Origin: Certhia americana
Taxonomy: Eukaryota > Chordata > Aves > Passeriformes > Certhiidae
DNA length: 64,000 nucleotides
Assembly (NCBI GenBank): GCA_018697195.1
Contig: CM031857.1
Span: forward strand, 65,348,774-65,412,773
Reading direction: 5' to 3'
This document shows positions 1-13,160 of this stretch, piece after piece. The position numbers were made by a program, and so were the translations under genes. Every line of letters starts with the position of its first letter. The stretch's first letter is position 1. The notes below the pieces were generated by a model. That model made no database searches. It was not told where the DNA came from and saw only the letters and a list, made by a program, of their open reading frames with translations.

Positions 1-606
1 AGATTACATACAGGTCAAAACCAACAAAGTTTTTATGCATATTAGTACATTTTGAAGAACAGAAAATATGAAAAGATGAAAAATAACTGTAAAATTTTAA
101 AAACAACTATTACTCTAGACACTTTACAGAAACAATTTAATACCCCATTTAAACAAATTACCATGTAAAATAAAATATGGTTTTAAACTAATATTTGCGA
201 GCATTGAGATATGATTAGTAGAGAAAATACTAATAGCAGAAAATACTAATTGACTCGAACAGAATTTTGATTCACTGAAAACTGTATTTTTTTTTCTAGT
301 TTAAGATATCTATAAGTAACTACACTGTCAATCAAATAACCTAAAATATTAAGTCGTCATTGCCCTTTTAAATCCTTTCAACTAGAATTCCCTAATTGTT
401 CCCTCACTTTATCTCACTGTACCAGTAAGTAAATAAATTAACAAAATAGCTTTTATCGCACAGAATAACCTTTTAACTGAAGGATTATCTCTGGTTTATT
501 TTTCATTTCTTTCTCTGCAGATAGCAGTTCATGCCTCATTGATTAGTTTGCTGAGGTGGTGACCAGAAATGAAAACAAGGTCTCTCAGATATTGCCAAGA
601 CCTGTA
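1..606. other. AT-rich unique sequence, nothing recognised
   Basis: This stretch is AT-rich, has no long open frame and contains no repeat family that I recognise. I see no splice-framed exon or RNA gene in it. Confidence 0.6.
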
Positions 607-615
607 AATATATAT

Positions 616-649
<34 letters not shown>

Positions 650-656
650 AAAAAAA
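607..656. repeat. Poly(A) tract with AT leader
   Basis: A short alternating TA stretch leads into an uninterrupted run of 27 A (620-646), then GG and another 8 A. It could be an expanded simple repeat or the tail of a decayed retrocopy. CR1 elements do not end in poly(A) and I see no processed gene body on either side, so a simple repeat is the safer reading. The run length is prone to polymorphism and sequencing error. Confidence 0.85.
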
Positions 657-3600
657 GCACCAAAGTTAATACATGTTATATTTCCAGCATTCAGCTTCTA
701 AGCCAGTGAGGGTTGATGGTCAGGAGAGGTTCATTTATTCTAATCAGCCTTTGCCAGGATGCAATTACACTAAAGAATTCAAAATTATCATCTCTGTGTT
801 TTGGTTTTGGTTTGTTTTTTCTCTATACCTTTACAGGATTTTCCTTTTTCTTTTTTTCTTTTTTTTCTCATTACGTTTCACTCTTAAAATGTGCCAACAC
901 TCTAATGATGTGTTACAGAGGTGTGGATCAGTACAGTTGCAAACCAGGACTTTATATCTCTTTCTGAAAGAAATTATCTCAAAAAGCTGAATTCCATTTT
1001 GAAAATTCAAAAATATTTTCCCCAATAAAGAGTTAGTTTGGGTTTTTTTAGTTTTTTCCTGTTTTGTGTTTTAAACCTTTGTTTTTGGAAGAAAATTTTA
1101 GTTTTCTTCGAAGTTGTCAGATAAACACCATGTATGTCAAAGTCCTCTATTCCCATGTCTGAGAAGCCTCATTCTTTAATTAAATGGACCATGACTTTAA
1201 GTGCAACAAAAAATTCAGCTGTTCTGTTTCTTTAGACTTCAGCCTTTTTATCAAGTCTACGTGTATCACCAACAGGCATGATACTTTCTGCGATGTGAAA
1301 AACTGAGTTTATCAACACAGTTGATTAGTTCTCCTAGTTTTAAACATAATACATTATGTCATTTGTGTTATTGGGCTCAGAGCACAAATATTAAAACAAC
1401 ATGCACATACTAAACATGTATTAGAAGGATCAAGATCCAGAAGAAGAAGTAATGTGAATTATGTATATGCTGATAGGTTTCAAGGATTCTTGAACAATCT
1501 TTATAAACAGTCACATAGTCCTCCTGCCATTTCATGCAAGTCAAATTTTACTACTGGCCGCTGGAGAAGAGGAGATAAGAGTCACGTGAGGTGGATCATG
1601 CAGTCATTTCTTAAACGTGAAAATTTCACTGACACGCTGATGTAGCATCTTGGGCAGAGATGGTATATTACTGAAGAGGCAACTCCACGCCCCCCTCTTT
1701 TTCAGTTGCCATAAAAATATGGAAAATTAACCACAATTAATATTAGCATGCTCTGAAAGTTTTAACTCCACAAAAACAAAGATAATGCAATGTTAATTTT
1801 TTCAGACCTCTGCTACCTCAACCTTGCTGTATTCATAAACAGATTAAAAGATAATAATTTGCATACAAGACGTACATGGACTTCTCTAGCATATGAACAA
1901 CTGATTTCAGACAAGTGCTATATGCATAACAACATTTCAGGTAAAAGAATCTGTCATTACGGCAAGTAACATAATTCATTCATTTTCTACATTGGCACAA
2001 CATGACAAATCAAGAATAGCAGGAAAGCTTTTTTTTCCATGTCCTTGAAGCAGGCATCAAGCTTTTGTTTTGTTTTAACATTAATTAAGCCAAATCTGAT
2101 AACATGTTTTAATTACACATCACAAACTACTGTTCATATGAAGTACCCTGCTGGTAAAAATGAAGGCCCTCATTCAAGAAATTGCTTAATCATGTGCATA
2201 AATTCCTTTAAGTTTAAAACAGAAAATTTCTTTGATTAAAAATAAAATGTCAAGGTTCTACCAGTGATTGAAGAGGCCACTTTCACTGCACAGACCCTAA
2301 ATGTATTTCAAAAAACCATACTCTTAGTTTCCTTTAAAATAAAAACACAGTAATGAAAGAGTCAGATTACCCACAGTCTAGCAAGTTCTGATGAGCTAGC
2401 AATAAATACAGTATTTATCCATGCATACATAGCATTAAAATTGTACTATTTTAAAACAATGTTTTAAAGTACATCAAGACTTACAATGGGAAATATATTT
2501 TTTCCTCTCAAAGCTACTTTTTCAGAGGAAATTAAAGTTGAAAAAACGATCACCACCAGTGGTTAAGGAACAGCACAAATTATTACTAATTTTTAGACTT
2601 CATCATTGCCTTTTCCAACTTAGTAGCAATTAATAAGCTGTTAAGATTCTAGTCTCAGACAAAAAAAAAGTATTTGCCTCATTGCATTATTAGTGAGTTG
2701 TGAATATGGAATTCTACTTACAGCATACAGGACTGGATTTCTTCTATTTGTTTATTAAATAAGCATAAATTAATGTACATTTACACAAACATGTTAAAAT
2801 AAAATGTAACATATGATAAAATACTATGGGTATCTACTTGTTTTCTTTGTGCTTTGGTCTATGACATTTTCCTATTAATTGCAACTTTCTCAGCTAATTT
2901 TAATGATCCTATTTGTATATGAAATTAAACCAACATATACCAAAATATTAAAGTTCCTGATGTTTACTCCATGATACCAACAGGCTGATTTAAGATGCTA
3001 TTTCTTAGTCCATATAATTGCTGTTATACAAGAATTATATTATATTATACAACAATTTCTAGATTCTACAGTGTTTCAGATTAGCATAGGTTTACACTTA
3101 TTTTCTTCTTTAAAATACCATAATACTGTATTAATAATACTTAAGAGCCAGACCATGTTCCTAGAAAATGTAAGTGGAGAAACACTTTTATTTCTATCTT
3201 ATCATTATAAATGAAGTAATAATTTTCACAGCATCCATCTGCTCAAAACTTAATATCAGAGAGATGTTAACATGGATATGCCCATAAAAGCTCTGGGAAC
3301 TGATAAAACAGGAAATAAATTTCTTAACTATTTTTAATTTTTAGCCAACACTTTCATCTGCCTCTCAATCCATCAAAATCTAAGTAGAGCTGTATTCCAA
3401 AGAAATAGGAAAAGTATTACTTTTGAATCCTTAGAATACTGCATTGTTTAAGTTTTCCATGTTATGAACTAGATAGTGTCTCTATTTTAATGAATTATGA
3501 GCCCTTTGCCTGTTAAGTTGTCCTTGATCTAAAGATTATGCTCCCACTAAAGGTACATTATACAAATGTCTATATTCAGTCATCTTTTGTCAATGCTTTA

Positions 3601-4812
3601 CTATCCATTTAAAAGATCAAGATCAACATAAAGGTAATAAAATGATACATAATAGCAGACAGTTATGTTCTCTGTACTTTACTTATCAGTTCTAACTAAG
3701 ATGTCTTTATCAAAAGGTTCATTTTCATGCAGTAGTGAGTTTATATCAATCAGTTATCCTTTACACCTGTCAGAACGTTCCTACACCCAGATAAATGTGA
3801 CTGTTATCAGATACTGGTAGAAGGATAATGTAAAACTGCTTTATGAAAACTATTCTTTATTACGGCTCCACAGATGTTTCCTGTTATAAATATCCTACAT
3901 TGTAACAAACAATACTAATAGCATTCTGTGAATAAAGAACCAAAGAAGAAAAGTCCCCTCAAGATACAGCACTTCAATGCCAGAAGCAAATTTATCACTA
4001 CCCTGTCAGCATTTTGTAGTATATATAGAAATCACCACATATGCAAAGTACTAAATGCATTCTTCATACATTTTTCAAAACAATAACAAAAAATCATGGA
4101 AAAAAAAAAAAAGAAGTTCCGTTATCGTGGTCAAATCAATTAAGAGGAACTGAGTGAGCTATATTATACCAGTATTTCCAAAGCAAAGTTTCCTATTAAC
4201 AAAGAGGTCTTTCTTTAAAAAACTGAGGGCACAATATCTTACTACACACTTTCATAGGCTTTTTTTTTAATATTTCAATTCAATTACAATAAATCTGCAC
4301 CTATACTAAAGGATATTTGGGACATATTATCTTCTGCTCATGTGAAAATGTAAGAAATTAGATAGAGGTAAATTGAAGCAGCCATGATTCAACAATATAA
4401 TCAGAGTATCAGAATAGAATATAAAAAAACTAACATATTTTTAGTCTATTGAAGCCTCAGTATCTTAGGACTATAAAAGTTTTGGTGTTTTTTATTTATT
4501 CATTCTGGTAATAAATACATTTTCCCAAAGCTGGAATCAAGCATTTTCTTCATGGAATAACAATTTGTATTCAAAATTTTATACAAAACCTGTTTGACCA
4601 CACTGATATAAAATTTTAAATTCAGTCTTTCTAATACATCATATTTTCATTACTGGTTTTGAGACAGGTTCCTTCCTGTGAAGGAACAGTGCATAAACCT
4701 GCTATTAAATTCTTAATAAATTAACTAATAAAACAGTAGGTTCAAGAATGCTTCAATATTAGAGCAAGAGACATTTAAAAAATATATAAGTAAAGATTAA
4801 TTTTGCCTATTT
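657..4812. other. AT-rich intergenic or intronic sequence
   Basis: The stretch is unique-looking and AT-rich, with a T-rich patch around 793-870 and an A13 run at 4,100-4,112. Frames such as 673-990 (105 codons) are driven by the T-rich patch, giving a Phe/Leu-rich translation, and have no recognisable domain. I see no transposon or RNA gene here. Confidence 0.55.
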
Positions 4813-5178
4813 AGCCTGGAGAAGAGACACTTTGAGAGGGGACTTTATCAATGCATACAAACACCTTGGGACAGGTTTCAAGAGGATGAGGTCAGACTCA
4901 TTTCAGTGGTGCCCAGAGATAGAACAAGGGGCATTGGGCGCAAATTGAAAGACAGTAAGTTCCCTCTGAATATGAGGAAAAACTTCCTCTAATTTTGAGG
5001 GTGACAGAGCACGGGAACAGGCTGCTGAGCGGTTGTGGAGTCTTGCTCTCTGGAGACATTCAAAATCTGCCTGGACGTGATCCTGTGTAACCTGCTCTGG
5101 GTGACCCTGCCTTGGCACAGGGGTTGGACTGGATGATCTCCTGACATCCCTTCCAATCCCAACCATTCTGTGATTCCG
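4813..5178 (+). mobile_element. CR1 LINE, 3'-terminal fragment
   Basis: This is a 5'-truncated CR1 non-LTR retrotransposon in sense orientation. It begins at the familiar 'agcctggagaagaga' phrase of the reverse transcriptase C-terminal region. It continues through the conserved 'gaggaaaaacttcct', 'gggaacaggctgc' and 'gttgtggagtctt' phrases, and ends with the CR1 3' module, 'ggttggactggatgatctc' then 'ccattctgtgattc' (end about 5,174). CR1 is the dominant interspersed repeat of birds and 5' truncation is its usual state. The phrases are well preserved, which makes this the least decayed CR1 in the window. Minus-strand frames at 4,903-5,294 are shadows of this element. The exact subfamily cannot be assigned by eye. 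Confidence 0.95.
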
Positions 5179-7929
5179 TAACTAGAAATAGATAGGTAAG
5201 CAGTACTGGATTTTATTTGTATATTCACATGCCCTGTATCTAATTTTTTAAAAAATCTCTTTTGCTCAATTATTGTTTGGCTGCTTTGAAACAATAGTTA
5301 CAAGGAGACTGATTTTTTTTTTTCATGTCTTTGCAACTTTGTTTATAGGTATCTATGAACGGATCTTCTAAGGTTATGTTTCATAACACTTTCTAAGTGA
5401 ATCATAGCAGGTATTCCTATATTGCCTACAGCAGCAGCAGCTGCCTTTTGCCAATGGCAGTTGCACAGCAGCTTACAGCCTCTAAATCTTCTATAGTAGT
5501 TATAAATATTCCATTTAAAGAGAATCCCAAAACAAAATCGTTTGTAACAGCTAATTGTTATCCACAATGGGTAACAACTCACCATGACCTTGCAAAACTA
5601 CAGTTACCCTAGCAGTGTTAGTAACCTGATTTTCAATACTTTCTATTTAAAATTTTACAGATTTACTTTCAATTTCCACAGCCACTGAACAAGCAGGTAA
5701 TCCGTGATGTTGTGAAATTCAAAATACACCAAAACTGAGTAGCAAAGGGGTTCTAACTTTTGATTTTTATATTCCTTTTGCCTTTCTTGAAAGAGGTCAA
5801 GAACTTTTTTCTTCTCAGATATGTGCTAGTATCTTTGGGATCTGCCAACTATTCCCATGACTCATACCTTTCAGAGCTGTTGCCAAGTCTACCTGGCGCC
5901 AGCCAAGTCCTATATGATGTAGGCAAGTCAAGAGTCGTTAAAACCACCAAATTGTGTGTATAATTACTACATTTTGATTACTCAACAAATGCTTCAAACC
6001 TTCTAACCTAACACTTCAGCATATCTGCCATTTGTCAGTGTTAATGAAAACAAAGCTACAAATCAGACCTTCACAAATCTTTCCATTCTACACAGCACCC
6101 AGCCACACTGAAAGTGCTGGTCTCCCTTTTAGCCACCACCTGAAAGTGTTACCAATGTTGTAGGCTGAAGAGGAGAACTTCTGGAACATTTTCTCAAGAT
6201 TGAGGGCTTTGATTTTGTCATTTGGATGCAATTCTACAATATAAATTTCATTTTTTTGTACTTAACAGAATTAAGAGCTTATTTATATTGCTTTAAATAG
6301 AAAAAAAAACCCACCAAAACAGGATCAACAGCTGACTTTTTTAAAACATATTTTGGAAGCTGTATGTTTTGATTACCTTTCAGACCAGTTTGTGGGATAT
6401 TATACATACTAATAAAATCTACTAATTCTACTCTAAACAATGTGAGTATTCACATTGACTAAACAGCTAGAAGGCTGCAACTATAGTATGAGATACAATG
6501 TATCTGAAATCAGTGAAATTTATCAGTGCACATAGATGAGCTCTTCCCTCATCTTCACCACATTCATGTTTCCAAAACTTGTAGAGAAGTGAAGTAAGAA
6601 GACAGGGATCATGAAAAGTAATGTAATTTGCTATGCATTCGGGATATGGTCCCGAATTAGATTATGGAGCCTTATTAGATGTATTCAGGTTCCTTCAGTG
6701 TCTCCCACACTGCTTGGGTCTGATTCTCAGTTTTGACAACAATAGCAATATAATGGTGGGTTATATATTACAAACACTATTTAAAAATGTGAATCTGGCA
6801 TTAAATAACAAATTAAAAAATGAGTAGCCACTGGCACTCTAAGTACATACAAGCACCACAGCACTCAAACTAGGAGAATGAAAGACCAATTCTAACATTA
6901 GTGTATCTTTTCCAAAACCGAAGGGAAGCACCCAACAAAGATAATTTTAAAGAAGATATATACAAACATGGCTATCCACTGAAATTTATACTGAGAGTAT
7001 AAATGAAGTAAGACAAGCTACCTGCTTCGTTTTTTGCTAAACTGAAATTCATGTGTATGTGAAGACATGGGACACTATGACCTATCTATGAAAACCCTTA
7101 AGTGACTGCACAAAATTGTCCAAAACTGCCCATACCTGTTGAAAAACCTTCATTCTTCTTTTTATTTTAGGGTCCTCCTAGAATTTTCATAAAGAATCTG
7201 CTTTGATTGACCATGACTGCTAACAATTGTTCAGATAGATTTCTCTCATATGCTCAAAACGCAACTGCCATAACAATCCAACTTATTAAAATTTTTTTAA
7301 TATTATATAAGCATCTCTTTTGTCAGTTATGATCAGATTATTAGGTGGTTTCTGTCACTTTACCATTGCAAATATCACCTAAAATAACTTTTAAAAATCC
7401 TTTACATGCAATGCACTTGACACAGGCTGTCAATATTACTGTACACAGGAACACATTCTGTGTTTGCAATCCCATCAAGGCAAAATCAAATGCTAAATCA
7501 AGCAACTCAGTAGCACGTACCTCTTTAGAAGTGAACATACTGAGGCCTAGGGAAAAAGTAATCAATCAGATAATGCACGCAAATCAAGACACACACTTTA
7601 AACTTCTGGAATAATATGTTTCAGTGAGTATGGTTGCTTATTGTTCCCCAGCTAAAAGCTGCACACATTAAAAAATTGCTAAATTCAACAAACTTAGCAA
7701 CTTTTGTTTACTGTAACTTGTTACATGCAAGACAAGATGGACTCACAAGGCAGGTAAAGAACTACAGACTTGTAACTTCCCCCTACAAAATACTATGTTA
7801 CACCTAAATCTAACAAAACCTAACCTTTTATTGTGGAAAGAGAAGTGGAATCAAAAGTGAACTTGAATGGAAATTAGCTATAAATACTGTGATAATGGTT
7901 GAAAAAAAGTATAGGAGGCACAAGGCAGA
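5179..7929. other. AT-rich unique sequence, nothing recognised
   Basis: A short (CAG)4-like stretch near 5,430 is the only simple repeat seen. The two overlapping antiparallel frames at 7,341-7,614 have no recognisable domain. I see no exon-like structure or transposon. Confidence 0.5.
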
Positions 7930-8027
7930 CCTAGTCTGTCACAGTATGGTTGAGTGGGCATAGTGGTACTCAAAGCTTGGACTAGATCTTGGATCTCCTT
8001 TCCAACCTTAATGGTTCTTTGATTCTG
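7930..8027 (+). mobile_element. CR1 LINE, short 3' end fragment
   Basis: This is only the last hundred or so bases of a CR1 in sense orientation. It carries the phrase 'gagtgggcatagtggt', then 'ggactagatcttggatct', 'ttccaaccttaatgg' and the degenerate 'ttctttgattct' tail. This matches the common avian CR1 3' end. The copy is severely truncated and moderately diverged. It abuts a second CR1 of opposite orientation at about 8,028, so the two lie tail to tail. Confidence 0.85.
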
Positions 8028-8560
8028 ACTCAGAATTATTGAACTTTTTGAAAGGGACCTTTGGAGGTCATCTAGTCCAAACCCTGTCATCAGGCCTAGA
8101 AAACCCTCTACCACGCTGAGAAATATGTTCCAGTGCTTAATGACTCTCACTGTGACTTTATTTTTCTTTCTATCCACAAACAGATTTCTACTTATTCCAA
8201 CTTAGGACTTTAGTTTCCTTGTCTTTTTGCAGCACCCCCAGAAAAAAGTCTTCTCTAGAGTCCTCCTTGAGGTAGCTGGAGACCTCTACAAAATCCTTCC
8301 ATTTCCTCCTGATATTAACACTAAACAGCCCAGCTCCCACAGCCCATCTACACAGGATGTGCCCCAGCCCCCAGCCACCACAGTGGCTTCCCTGCACTTG
8401 CTCTGCTACTTCTCTCAAACTGGGGAGCCCAGAACTGGACCAACTGCTCCAGTCTCAGCAGTGCTGAAGAAGAGAGGAGAACAATTTACTGTTCTTGACA
8501 TATCAGCTAGTGGCCATCTTCTCTGCAAGTGCATGCTGGACACTGACTGACTGCAGTTAG
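8028..8560 (-). mobile_element. CR1 LINE, 5'-truncated, antisense
   Basis: The plus strand reads as the complement of a CR1. It starts with 'gaaagggacctttggaggtc' and 'atctagtccaaaccc' (the 3' module), passes 'ttccagtgcttaatgactctc', and reaches 'actggggagcccagaactgg', a hallmark of antisense CR1. The far end near 8,560 is blurred by divergence. The frames at 7,878-8,177, 8,188-8,418 and 8,227-8,550 lie within or across this element and are not independent genes. Confidence 0.92.
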
Positions 8561-9045
8561 TTCCCAGGCTTCTTCTCTGTGAAATTAGTAAAACTCTCAG
8601 CTAACAGGAGGAAGTTTACTCAGTGAGGAAAACAAAAATTTGTATATTTCTTCTGACTGGGAAAAGGATGGATTTTGAAAGAAAATATATCAGGAGGAGT
8701 GGGCAAAAAGTTCTCATTCTAGTGGAAATTCAGTCAGATGGTAAATAAGGCCAGACATGATATCTACAGGCTGAGGGATTCAAGCAGTGTGGAGATCTTT
8801 CTGCTTCCTCCACAGCAGAATGATTCTACTCCTTTGAGACTGGAAAAAATGGCGGATTCTCACTCCATGCAAATCAGGACGGCGATTCTTCTCCCCCAGA
8901 CCTGGTCAGCTAAAAGCCAACCTGAGTCTAAAACGACCTGGCAACTATATGGTAAATAAACAAGATCATTTTAACTGTCTGGTTGGGATGCCAAAGGCAC
9001 AGCACAGCTAAAATCACCTTCTTCCCAAACCCACACCAGTGTAAC
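8561..9045. other. Unique sequence next to CR1 pair
   Basis: No repeat family or gene is recognised. The 73-codon frame at 8,738-8,959 shows no domain. A GGATTC-rich patch near 8,820-8,900 is not a recognisable element. Confidence 0.4.
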
Positions 9046-9400
9046 AATTTGAGACTTGCACAAAACCTTGCCCTGGTGAGCCTAACAGTACATTTGCAGC
9101 CATTTAAACTCCGTTTGTGGAATGAATCTAGTCAGGCGGAATTGGCACTGTGCTGAGGATGTCAATTCAAATTCATAAATGCTGAAAGCCAAATCGAGAT
9201 CTGTAAAAACGTCCTTTTCAAGGAGATCTTATAATTGCCTCTCACAATTACAGCAGATATATTGGGCCTGATTCCTCTCACAAGATGAAAGTCGTGCTTT
9301 GCAGAGAATCCATATGTAATTCCATTTAAACAATTTTTTGTTATAAACTTCATGCAGACCTTCTCGAAAAATACTATGCATTGTAGGCAGTGAATCTGAT
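9046..9400. promoter_or_regulatory. Candidate conserved non-coding element
   Basis: This is a unique block of mixed composition, unlike the surrounding AT-rich drift. It contains inverted homeodomain-like half sites, TAATTG (9,232-9,237) and CAATTA (9,245-9,250), and a further GTAATTCC near 9,315. Both strands hold frames of 61-80 codons here (9,162-9,414), which often happens over constrained non-coding DNA and is not evidence of coding. The call is an inference from motif content and texture. It could equally be neutral unique sequence, and alignment with other vertebrates would decide. Confidence 0.3.
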
Positions 9401-12400
9401 GCAAATTGTAGCATATTACAGTTTGTTAAATATGATTACAGAGACACTTTATCTTATGAACCTCTATTTGTATCTCGTAATTGTGAAGTCAAAGATCTCC
9501 CTTTTCTTTCACCTTCATTCATCTTTTCTACTTTTAAGATCAAAGTCCATTTTCATATTTAAGCAAGTAAATAAAAACAGTATACAGATAATAAAATACA
9601 TGTGCCATATATGCACAAATTCTAGCTAAAGGCTTCAAAATGCTTCTGTGATTTTCTACAATTTCCTTATGAAAAAATATAACAAGACAGATAAATGAAT
9701 ATATTAATCTATATAAATATATATAGCACATATATAGATATGTATCTTCATGCAGAAAAAAATTACAGCTTTCAATGGCCGAAAGCTTATTTCTCTAGGG
9801 AGTTTACTAGTCTTTCTATTTAAATGCATTTGCTAATAAAACCAATCTAAGTGTATGTTAACTAGCTCAGTATAAAAGTTGTGACTTTTCATTTCTATCA
9901 CTTTTATTTCAGAAATTGAAGTTACTAGCTAGAATGGAGTCTCTAGGCAAATAACAGTAAGCAACCATTCAAAGCTCATTATAAAGCACTATAAAAGTCT
10001 ACATGGTAAACACAAAGCCATGTCTGAAATAGCTCATACAGCATGTATAATGCTGATGCTGGATCATCTTCCCTCCTCACCTTTTGCTAGTTCATTAACA
10101 GACATGGGGTCATTACTGGAGCTGCTTATCTAAGTTCTTGAAGGGACTCATATACCCTTTTGTTGACACAGTCACCACTTGAAGTTTGCAAAAAAGAAAA
10201 TGTCAGCATTCGGATAAAATAATTGAAGAAATATGTCTCGTGACACCTGTCTTTAAAACATAAAAGGGCTGCAAATTCTGAAAAGGACACATACTAAGGT
10301 TCCATTTTAGTAGAGGAGAGCACAGAAATAAAAATCACTTTTGTGTCTTGCTCTTTGCTTTCTTTTCCTTCAGCTGTCCAACAATACATGTCATTCACAC
10401 TGCAATTTTGTATCAAATATCCATTCAAACTTCCTACTTAAGCATTTGCCAGACCTGTTAACTGTGTCCTGATAATTACAGACAGCAGTCAGCTATATTT
10501 GGACAGTGGTCAACAAATACATTCTTTTCCAAATATGCTGCTCTTCATGCCAGTCCCACTTTGTCTTTCCCTCTCCCCAACAAACAATTTGAGAATTCAT
10601 CTGCTTGTTAGGATTTTTAGCGTGCATGCTCAGTTACAAATGCCTTATGCTTTCTCTTTATGCCCCAACACATGTCTGGCAGTACACAAGGGCTGCAACA
10701 CATACCACAGTAACCATGCTGGGTGAAACCGAAGTGTCACCTACTCAGATATCCCATCCCTTGTGATGACCATCACTAGCTGCCTAAAGGGAAATCTCTA
10801 GAAAAGGAAAACCACATAGTGATACAGTACCAGAAGGACACATTCCCAGCCTCCAGTAATCAGAACCCTGTGCAGTGGTCTTTTACCATCTTGAATGGAT
10901 TGTTCTGACCTAAATTGTGATTTTCTGAAACTCCATCAATTTCTGGCACATACAATGTCCTGTAGCAGCATATCTAGCAACTTAAGTATTCATTGTTTGA
11001 AGCAGGGGCATTTTTTTGTTAAATCTACCATCTGTTAAGTTTCATTTGATGATGTCTAGTTCTCTTACTAGAAGAATGTTCCCTTCTCACTACACTCCCA
11101 GTTTTATAGACCTCAGTCTTAGCCTTCCTCCCTCATTCCTTCTCTCCTTAACTACAGTGGTCTTTTCTTTAGTCAGAGAAGTTCTAACATTTAATTTTAA
11201 TGTAATATTACTTCCCTTTTTTTTGCCATATTATTTATGAAGATACTGAAAAACACATATCAGTATTGAAGTCTCATGGTCCTCTGTGAGAAGACCTTTC
11301 CCAACTCACAAACAAAACCAAAAAAAAAGTTCAGTTTCCTACTTTTTAAACAGCTATTTTCTGAATAACACAAGGTAACAATTTCCCCATTGAAAAACCT
11401 TGCTATTTTTTTTTTTTTTCTGTGAATCCAAGAAAGTTTTATCAATTAGAGAGCCTTTTCCTGCATATTTTGGAATGGCCATCTACCAAGAAGCTGTACT
11501 GACTCTTGTCCAGAACATCATATTTATCTAATGCCCATTAACAATATTCCATGCACTTCTTAGTGAAGTATAAATCCAGACTTCCAGGTCTGTTCTCTAA
11601 CGCCCTCAAGAACCCTTTCTGAGCATCGTATTTGCCACAATTAAACTAACACTGATAGCATTTTAAGCAGGAGGTTACAACTTTGCATTAAGTGTACAGC
11701 TATTTCATACCTGACTTCCCCTTAAAATAGAATGCCACAGGTCCCTTGGGACTCATCTTGTCAATTTGCCTTATACTTTCTTCTACTGCGATTCTTGTGA
11801 AGCTCTTTATTTAAGCTCCCTGCTACTCAGGAACATCCAAAGGAAGCAAGCACTGCTGCACTGTGACACAGGCCAGTTCTCCATGCCTGCTCACAGCTGA
11901 CTTGAAGAGGTCTGTCTCAGAAATGAAAGGATGTGCAGGACTCCTCTCTATCTACTCATTAATATTAAGAAACCAATTTTCTTTACCCTTCTCCACGTTC
12001 TTGCTACTGATCTGATCTTTTCCTCTGGTGGTATTTACAGGAGTTATAAGCCAGTAGAAAATCACCTGAAGGGCCTGGTGGTTTGGCCATGGAAACACTA
12101 CCAAGTAACACAGACAAACTCAATCAGTGAAATAAGGCTGAAGAACCACATCTTGCACAACTTCACTGCCTGTATTTCTGAAGCTTGCTCAACTTTTGCT
12201 CACAATTCCAGCAGATTTCTGCCACATTCTTAACAGCTAATTTAAAACAGGTGTGAGAGGAACAGGATCAGTACCCTTACTCCAAAGACAGCTGGGAATA
12301 GCAGGCACTGTTGCAGAACACTTTTATCTTAGAATTCTGCTTGCTAAATGTTATTTACAACCTTCTGTGTTATTTATCATTTTATCTCATTATGTATTAT

Positions 12401-12839
12401 CTAGAGATGCAATTTTCAAAATGGGGTGGGAACACCTTGTTTTAGTAGAATTAGATTTAGCATTTAAAACATTCATATAGCCAATCAAAGTTTAATGAAC
12501 AGTTCTGCAGACACTGTTTATTTTTGGAAAAGTTTTAATAACTTTTCCTGTAATTAAAAATAGCATACAATATCAGAAGCCAGCAGCAATTAAAGGTAAT
12601 CAAATTTGGGAAATTCTGTAGGAAGTACAAAAAAGATCTGTAGATATTTTGTTCAATGCTTATTATCAGTTGAAGTACTGTTTGCTTCACAAAACAGAAC
12701 AATGCTTATCATTAAAACACAAAAACATTTCTACTAAGTTCTTTGCCTGATTTTCTTCTTTCATAAAATGCACTCCATGTGAAACAAGTCTTCAAAAAAA
12801 CAAGGCCTAAAAAACCCTACTACTCAGGGTGCCTTTGAG
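9401..12839. other. AT-rich sequence with AT microsatellite and T15
   Basis: The stretch includes an imperfect AT-rich patch around 9,690-9,750 and a T15 run at 11,406-11,420. The rest appears unique. Frames of 60-100 codons (for example 11,931-12,233) show no domain or splice framing that I recognise. Confidence 0.5.
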
Positions 12840-13160
12840 GATATTTAATTAAAATCTAATCCTGCATTCATTAAGGCTCACATAAATTAAGCTGTCATTC
12901 ATAAGATTTATGGATTCTCATTTGCATATTGCATACAATTCATCAATTACTCAAGTATGAAAGGAGCACATTTCCCTTGGAGCTGCATGCTACCCTGCCA
13001 ACATTTGAAATGAGGGAAAGAGCAAGACTGTCAGGCATTCACACAAACTTTCTTCCAAATGTCTGCTCCTTGATTAATCTAATTTTCTAGCTATTCCTTA
13101 CAAGATACAACAACAGCCCTTCTGCAAATTTCTATTATTTCTCCTGTCTTCATCATAAAA
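12840..13160. promoter_or_regulatory. Candidate conserved non-coding element, POU/homeodomain-rich
   Basis: Core motifs are dense in a non-repetitive block: TTAATTAA (12,845-12,852), the bicoid/OTX-type TAATCC (12,857-12,862), the octamer ATTTGCAT (12,920-12,927) with a second ATTGCAT beside it, and ATTAATCTAAT near 13,075. Such clustering is typical of developmental enhancers in vertebrate gene deserts. In AT-rich DNA some of these cores arise by chance, so the call is tentative. Confidence 0.33.

Noticed and set aside
620..646. Poly(A) as the tail of a processed pseudogene
   Set aside because: No gene-derived sequence is recognisable upstream on either strand and no flanking target duplication was seen. 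The same holds for the A19, A16 and T17-T18 runs elsewhere.
4668..4687. Hairpin GTTCCTTC-CTGT-GAAGGAAC
   Set aside because: Eight-base stems with short loops are expected several times by chance in 64 kb, and it shows no microRNA-like length or terminator context.
8227..8550. 107-codon plus-strand frame
   Set aside because: It lies entirely inside the antisense CR1 copy and is an incidental frame.
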